Below, in pieces: positions 5,624-7,509 of a stretch of 7,509 nucleotides of DNA. How positions within the stretch are numbered: the first letter of the stretch is position 1; each line of letters opens with the position of its first letter. Source of the stretch: UBA2144 sp043819035 (GTDB taxonomy: Bacteria > Patescibacteriota > Gracilibacteria > Peribacterales > Peribacteraceae). The DNA lies in assembly GCA_043819035.1 (NCBI GenBank), contig JBDRFD010000030.1:1-7509 (forward strand), given 5' to 3'. The notes under the pieces were generated by a model. The model was not told where the DNA came from. It worked only from the letters and a program-made list of their open reading frames with translations, and did no database searches. The translations under genes were made by a program, and so were the position numbers.

Positions 5624-6757
5624 ATGGAACAAACGAAGCCTCCTCTGCCGGAAAACCACGGCGAATATGATGCACATCTACTCTATGCAAGTGGACATGG
5701 CCCAAGTTTTGAAGTTTTAGAATTACAAATTCGTGAGCAGCTAAAGGGATATCGTAACCCCTGGATTGTCCCCTGGCACATGCGCCCAAAATTTTCAGAC
5801 TCACCATACAGCATCGATGATTTTGTAGAAGATGTGCGCGTAAAACTTCAAGCAGCGATCAAAGAACGTCTCAGCACAGATACCTCCACATCATTAGAAG
5901 TAAACGAAGCAGAGAGAGCCACTACACTTCTACAATACATTTCACATACGATTGTCCAGCATGCTTGCGCATTACATACAGAAAAAATCACTCCAGAACA
6001 GATGATGACCCTTATTCGCCGTGAACTGAAAAGGGTTTTCCCGAAACAATCCGGCTGCTACATCACAGAAACTCCTGCCCATCCCTTCTGGCACCGTTAT
6101 CGCGGAGAGAATGTAACAGAATCAAATAGGGGCATCATACGATATGTCACCGATAAGAAACCGAGTGTCCCAGATAAAAAGCTTGCGCTGTGGCTTGCTG
6201 GGCCCAATCCAAATCTCACTGGCCCTGATGGTCGCATCGCAGACATTTTGCGCGAATCACACCCCTTCCTCGTTGAATGTAATGACAACATGATTGTCCG
6301 GTACGCATCAGATTTACGCAGAAGACTCCTCAATTACACCAAAGAACATCCTGATTTTGATCATGAAGACAGGCTCTGGTGTGCGAATCAGATTGCAGAC
6401 GAATGGTTTAATATTATCCCCCCAAGAGCACAGGCCCAGATAGGGGCGTATGTAGATGATTGGGAATTGCCCATTCCCGAGGTGCTTGCAAAGCATTTCA
6501 CACCAGAAGTAATGGCATCAAGAGAAGCCTTTGATGATAAACGCTTCGTCCTCGAACAAACAACCATCCAGACCTCACTTGAAACTGGCGGGGATATGGA
6601 AAAAGCTATAGATGACCTTGCCCGGATCTTTGGCGTCTGGCAGGAAGCACTCATGAAATTTCGTTTGTGTCTTTCAGACTACCCAACATTAGGTCTTGCC
6701 TTCCTTGCATCCAACGCTGTTACTGATGACCGTGATGCGTTTATGCGTAACATCTAA
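5624..6757 (+). CDS. Uncharacterised 377-residue protein
   Basis: I do not recognise this family. The ATG at 5624 (MEQTKPPLPE) is chosen because it follows a promoter-like element and avoids overlap with recR. A frame-open ATG at 5501 would run antisense into the recR start and reads as unlikely sequence. The protein is soluble-looking, with no signal peptide or membrane segment. Notable stretches are YRNPWIVPWHMRPKF (43-57), a His/aromatic cluster PAHPFWHRYRG (151-161), LAGPNPNLTGPDGR (191-204) and DFDHEDRLWCANQIADEWF (244-262). Trp, Pro and His are rather frequent, and helical segments rich in Arg/Glu alternate with them. The even composition and long uninterrupted frame argue for a real gene. 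It is divergent from recR and converges on smpB with two bases between stop codons; neither neighbour indicates a role. Confidence 0.8.
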   Translation: MEQTKPPLPENHGEYDAHLLYASGHGPSFEVLELQIREQLKGYRNPWIVPWHMRPKFSDSPYSIDDFVEDVRVKLQAAIKERLSTDTSTSLEVNEAERATTLLQYISHTIVQHACALHTEKITPEQMMTLIRRELKRVFPKQSGCYITETPAHPFWHRYRGENVTESNRGIIRYVTDKKPSVPDKKLALWLAGPNPNLTGPDGRIADILRESHPFLVECNDNMIVRYASDLRRRLLNYTKEHPDFDHEDRLWCANQIADEWFNIIPPRAQAQIGAYVDDWELPIPEVLAKHFTPEVMASREAFDDKRFVLEQTTIQTSLETGGDMEKAIDDLARIFGVWQEALMKFRLCLSDYPTLGLAFLASNAVTDDRDAFMRNI

Positions 6758-6759
6758 TG

Positions 6760-7200
6760 TCAATACTCCTCTCCTTTCTTCACCTTCCTCTCCTGCTCCC
6801 GCTCTTTGATCTTCTGCCTTTTGTCATGGCGCTTCTTTCCTTTGCCAAGACCCAGAAGAACTTTGATGTACTTGCCTGCGCGCACTTCGAGCGGAATCAA
6901 TGCAACTCCTTTTTCATTTAAGGCCGATTGCAATCTCTGCATGTCCTTTTTTTTGAGTAGCAGCTTCCTATCCTGCCCGGGATCATAGCTTTCCAGACCG
7001 GAAGCATAAGAGTAGGGAGAGATCTTCATGCTCTTGAGTACCGCCTTGTCACCCAGAAAAGAAACGTACGCACCTGCAAGATTCACATGCCTTGCCCTGC
7101 AAGACTTCACCTCTTGGCCTGTGAGCATAATGCCGGCTTCGACCGTATCAAGAATCTCATAATCGTACCGGGCACGGCGGTTTTGAGCTACTACCTGCAT
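6760..7200 (-). CDS. smpB: SsrA (tmRNA)-binding protein SmpB
   Basis: This 146-residue protein binds the tRNA-like domain of tmRNA and places it in the A site of stalled ribosomes for trans-translation. The OB-fold shows the family signatures VAQNRRARYDYEI (4-16), GQEVKSCR (28-35), NLAGAYV (40-46) and DRKLLLKKKD (77-86). The basic C-terminal tail carries GKKRHDKR (121-128), with His125 matching the conserved His of the decoding-site tail, followed by a Lys/Glu-rich end. The length fits the usual 145-160. The ATG at 7200 lies immediately before the conserved start of the family; no Shine-Dalgarno precedes it, but a TATTCT lies 7 bases upstream. The tmRNA gene itself is not in the window. The stop codon is only two bases from that of the convergent 377-residue ORF, so the two transcripts must overlap at their 3' ends. 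Confidence 0.97.
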   Translation of the reverse strand: MQVVAQNRRARYDYEILDTVEAGIMLTGQEVKSCRARHVNLAGAYVSFLGDKAVLKSMKISPYSYASGLESYDPGQDRKLLLKKKDMQRLQSALNEKGVALIPLEVRAGKYIKVLLGLGKGKKRHDKRQKIKEREQERKVKKGEEY

Positions 7201-7207
7201 AGCGCTG

Positions 7208-7213
7208 AGAATA
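7208..7213 (-). promoter_or_regulatory. -10-like box immediately before smpB
   Basis: On the minus strand TATTCT ends 7 bases before the smpB ATG, so a transcript from it would be leaderless. No convincing -35 is seen. An alternative is the TATAAT at 7346-7341, which would give a long structured leader. Confidence 0.3.
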
Positions 7214-7256
7214 GTACATGAGATGATGCTGATTCACTTCTAAGGAGGTTATCTAT

Positions 7257-7319
7257 TTCGTCAAACGTCACACGTCTAACGTCACAACGTTAGACTTTCG
7301 ACCTTGGACGTTTGACGAA
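7257..7319. repeat. Nested inverted repeat (two-tier stem-loop) upstream of smpB
   Basis: The outer arms TTCGTCAAACGTC (7257-7269) and GACGTTTGACGAA (7307-7319) are perfect 13-base complements. Inside them GTCTAACGT (7274-7282) and ACGTTAGAC (7287-7295) form a perfect 9-base stem with a 4-base loop. AACGTCACA also occurs twice directly (from 7265 and 7279). It could be a dispersed repeat, an mRNA leader structure or a protein-binding site; it does not resemble the R1-R4 core. Confidence 0.8.
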
Positions 7320-7340
7320 TCTCCCAGCCAACGTTGTACA

Positions 7341-7346
7341 ATTATA
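7341..7346 (-). promoter_or_regulatory. Consensus TATAAT upstream of smpB, near the insertion-sequence end
   Basis: On the minus strand a perfect TATAAT (7346-7341) faces smpB. No good -35 is found at 16-18 bases. If active, the smpB leader would be ~135 bases and would include the nested inverted repeat. It may be an outward promoter created near an insertion-sequence end. Confidence 0.3.
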
Positions 7347-7360
7347 CTCAGAAACCGCTT

Positions 7361-7509
7361 TTAGAGCTTACGGATCAAGTGAAAAACAGTCAAAATAAGT
7401 GAAAACTACCCATATAGTTTGGAAACACGAAAAAGAAAGAATTCCATATCTCTTACACCTCGCAATAGAGCTCGAAATCCTTTGATCTTTGCATTAAAGC
7501 TCTCTGCTG
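7361..7509 (-). mobile_element. End of an ISL3-like insertion sequence running off the right edge
   Basis: The transposase C-terminus is followed by ~45 bases of non-coding sequence carrying AAGTGAAAA twice (7377-7385 and 7397-7405, 20 bases apart). Such short repeats at an element end are plausible transposase-binding sites. The exact element boundary and terminal inverted repeat cannot be set without the other end; somewhere in 7320-7375 is likely. Confidence 0.5.
7406..7509 (-). CDS. ISL3-family-like transposase, C-terminal end only
   Basis: The minus-strand frame entering the window at 7507 reads 33 codons ending in TAG (7408-7406), with AESFNAKIKGFR and then ALLRGVRDMEFFLFRVSKLYG. This matches my knowledge of the C-terminus of DDE transposases of the ISL3 group (IS204/IS1001/IS1096/IS1165, including ISAon1-like members), where an ESFNAKIKAFRxxxRGVxxxxFFLxRLxKLY pattern closes the catalytic domain; the E of AESFNAK is probably the catalytic Glu of the DDE triad. 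The fragment is truncated by the window edge, not demonstrably by mutation. It is too short to be noticed as an ORF. Whether the full element is intact cannot be judged here. Confidence 0.75.
   Translation of the reverse strand, partial: AESFNAKIKGFRALLRGVRDMEFFLFRVSKLYG

Noticed and set aside
5517..5807. Upstream extension of the recR reading frame to 5807
   Set aside because: RecR homology begins at the ATG at 5516. The extra 97 codons are mostly antisense to the 377-residue ORF and have no RecR-like sequence.
7241..7260. Minus-strand AACCTCCTTA as the 3' end of a 16S rRNA gene
   Set aside because: The bases before it do not match the conserved 16S 3' helix, so only the short anti-Shine-Dalgarno stretch is shared.

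Overview
This is a bacterial chromosomal window of housekeeping and type IV pilus genes interrupted by small palindromic repeats and mobile-element remains. I tentatively place it in the candidate phyla radiation (Patescibacteria), perhaps near Peregrinibacteria/Peribacteria. The grounds are the general gene style, the abundance of stem-loop repeats with a GAGC...CGA core, and a decapeptide SPRQGSGQAG insert in RecR of a kind I associate with such genomes. TGA is used as a normal stop (purH, smpB), which argues against the Gracilibacteria/Absconditabacteria code 25. No rRNA, tRNA or CRISPR array is present.

Layout. On the minus strand, 39-2120 encodes a PilB/GspE-type pilus assembly ATPase carrying a ~135-residue Lys/Glu-rich insert inside its N-terminal MshEN domain. 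A ribosome-binding-site-like GGAGAGG just past its stop suggests another minus-strand gene beyond the left edge. Upstream of it, behind a strong bidirectional hairpin terminator, lies a stand-alone receiver-domain response regulator (2269-2775, minus). It is divergent from purH (2888-4399, plus), the bifunctional enzyme of the last two steps of IMP synthesis. The two predicted promoters share overlapping -35 boxes.

The stretch 4405-4890 is the most unusual part. An AT-rich GIY-YIG nuclease gene (4477-4860, plus) is bracketed by two near-identical stem-loops in inverted orientation, followed by a tandem one-and-a-half copy of a related stem-loop. The last ~26 codons of the nuclease are read through these repeats. 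A related element with the same kind of core is inserted in frame in the Toprim domain of the next gene, recR (4896-5516, minus). Together these suggest a nuclease-linked family of small mobile stem-loops.

An uncharacterised 377-residue protein (5624-6757, plus) is divergent from recR and converges tightly, with 2 bp between stop codons, on smpB (6760-7200, minus), the tmRNA partner in ribosome rescue. The smpB upstream region holds a nested inverted repeat (7257-7319) and a strong Shine-Dalgarno-like TAAGGAGGT with no start codon. The right edge carries the C-terminal 33 codons of an ISL3-like transposase (7406-7509, minus), too short to appear as a long ORF.

Four of seven complete genes (GIY-YIG, recR, the 377-residue ORF and smpB) have a -10-like hexamer only 7-9 bases before the start codon and no Shine-Dalgarno, suggesting leaderless or nearly leaderless transcripts.
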